This document shows, in pieces, positions 62,887 to 64,000 of a DNA stretch of 64,000 nt (position 1 is its first letter; each line of letters begins with the position of its first letter). The notes below the pieces were generated by a model. That model had not been told where the DNA came from. It did no database searches and worked only from the letters and a program-made list of their open reading frames with translations. The stretch comes from Liolophura sinensis (taxonomy: Eukaryota > Mollusca > Polyplacophora > Chitonida > Chitonidae), in assembly GCF_032854445.1 (NCBI RefSeq), contig NC_088300.1, positions 2,234,001 to 2,298,000 of the forward strand. Reading direction: 5' to 3'. Made by a program: the position numbers and the translations under genes.

Positions 62887-64000
62887 TAGAACGCGGAAAT
62901 AGACTAACCACACGAAAGAAACCCATGTATAGTATATATTTTACTTAGCTGTTTTACGGTTTTTTAAAACCATTTTCAGAAAATAAAGATTCATAATCAT
63001 TCATGAATTTAAACATGCATCCAGTTACTACATACCCTACGACTGGCTCAGCATGATAACATTTTGTTTATTTTTCAGAAGCTACTGTAAGTTCGAGCCG
63101 TACTTGGGAGAAATGTGTCGATGTGATACATAGAGTTAAAACCACTAGCCTTCTAGATAAGAAATCTGTTGATGTTTTATTGATTTGCAAAGGCAGGATT
63201 TGTTACATAACTAAAGGATATATATAACTGCCGACTTCTCTGATATCTACTATATAATACAACGATATGTGTGTAAAAATTTATAAATGCCATGCGAGAG
63301 ACTGGTATCTTCAGCAGATGTTTTCGGGAGTCCAGTGCAAGGGGTAACAGCAACATTCCTTGTCGTACGCTCTCAGCCACATCAAGGCACGCGACGGCCT
63401 CGTTAAAAATTAAATGAACCCCTTTAAATTGGCTTTGAAGGGTCATCGGCAAATTTATTCAGTTAACAAAAGACGGTATTTGAGTCGGCGCGTGGCTTGG
63501 GTTGTTGTGCTCAATTATAGGTAGACCTCTACACGGGGGTGGGGAAAACTTGGTTCACTTTAACAGCAACAGGGGCTGGCCCAAAGACAGGCCTCACATA
63601 AACTGCTCTTTGTCTGTGGGTGCCCACAGCGCATAGGGAATGAGGGGCACTTCTCATAAAGGCGAGTACAGCGTAATTCCATGTTAAGATAAAAGATGGG
63701 GCGCGAGCAGCAGTGGGGCGAATGGACCATTGTCTAGGTCTCCACGTTTCTGCTCGACCCTCCGGCACGGTCCGGGAGTAAATATAGCCCCCATCGGCAA
63801 ACAATAATGTGTCCTCCTCAGCAGCCGGGCAGGTGTGGGGCAGCCTCCGCGATACTCCATCACCCGACCCGCCGTGAACCCCCTGACCTTACCTGTGACC
63901 AACTGTCAACCACTGACAGACTGGCCAAATGTCAAACGCGTATGACATTCCTTATGCTGGCATGCGCGTAGAATCTGTCAGCTACCCCGAACCTTTGTTC
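62887..64000. other. Unassigned DNA, GC-richer at the right end
   Basis: The 63530-63960 part is more GC-rich than the rest. On the minus strand it contains a strong donor-like site (cacag/gtaaggt near 63890) and open frames of 72-91 codons (63529-63902). This could be a first exon or promoter region of a gene read leftward, but no start codon context, protein motif or acceptor supports it. Confidence 0.25.

Noticed and set aside
63529-63902. Minus-strand proteins of 72 and 91 residues
   Set aside because: They overlap each other in different frames, show no recognised motif, and owe their openness to GC-rich sequence.

Overview
This is eukaryotic, animal-type DNA, most likely from a mollusc or another lophotrochozoan. 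It has very sparse coding content, intron-scale AT-rich DNA, many microsatellites, and no operons or bacterial gene signals. The mollusc assignment rests on dispersed tRNA-derived SINEs whose sequence and tail I recognise from molluscan genomes (8600-8835, 18146-18414, 21511-21780, and a decayed copy at 49281-49547). I cannot name the species.

The only gene I can identify with confidence is an intronless INSM1 / nerfin-type SNAG zinc-finger repressor on the minus strand (55191-56634). It has a TATA box, a GC box and an E-box about 280-360 bp upstream of its start codon. A run of eight G (55586-55593) puts its C-terminal zinc fingers in a different frame from the rest; seven G would give one continuous 480-codon protein. 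The first 142 bases look like the last coding exon of another gene that enters from the left, but this is tentative.

The rest is dominated by tandem repeats. I count about 17 separate minisatellite arrays with unrelated units of 24, 30, 32, 35, 40, 42, 43, 45, 49, 50, 58 and 61 bp, together about 19-20 kb or roughly 30% of the window. The largest are a 5-kb array of about 126 copies of a 40-bp unit (38385-43430), a 45-bp array of about 43 copies that is open for more than 670 codons on both strands (45420-47350), 42-bp arrays split by a 2.4-2.9 kb segmental duplication (20725-25665), and a 30-bp array beside a long (TA)n tract (16753-18810). Several arrays have higher-order structure, and two hold a SINE inserted into the repeat.

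Layout: 1-5.3 kb, possible gene end, a foldback element and a 58-bp array; 8.6-19.2 kb, a SINE and a series of minisatellites; 20.7-25.7 kb, the duplicated 42-bp arrays; 29.6-34.1 kb, short arrays, palindromes and an inverted-repeat element; 38.1-47.4 kb, the two largest arrays; 49-55 kb, AT-rich intergenic DNA; 55-57 kb, the INSM gene and promoter; 57-64 kb, intergenic DNA with two short arrays. Most long open frames are by-products of repeat units that lack stop codons and should not be annotated as proteins. I found no new gene system; the unusual content is the repeat architecture.
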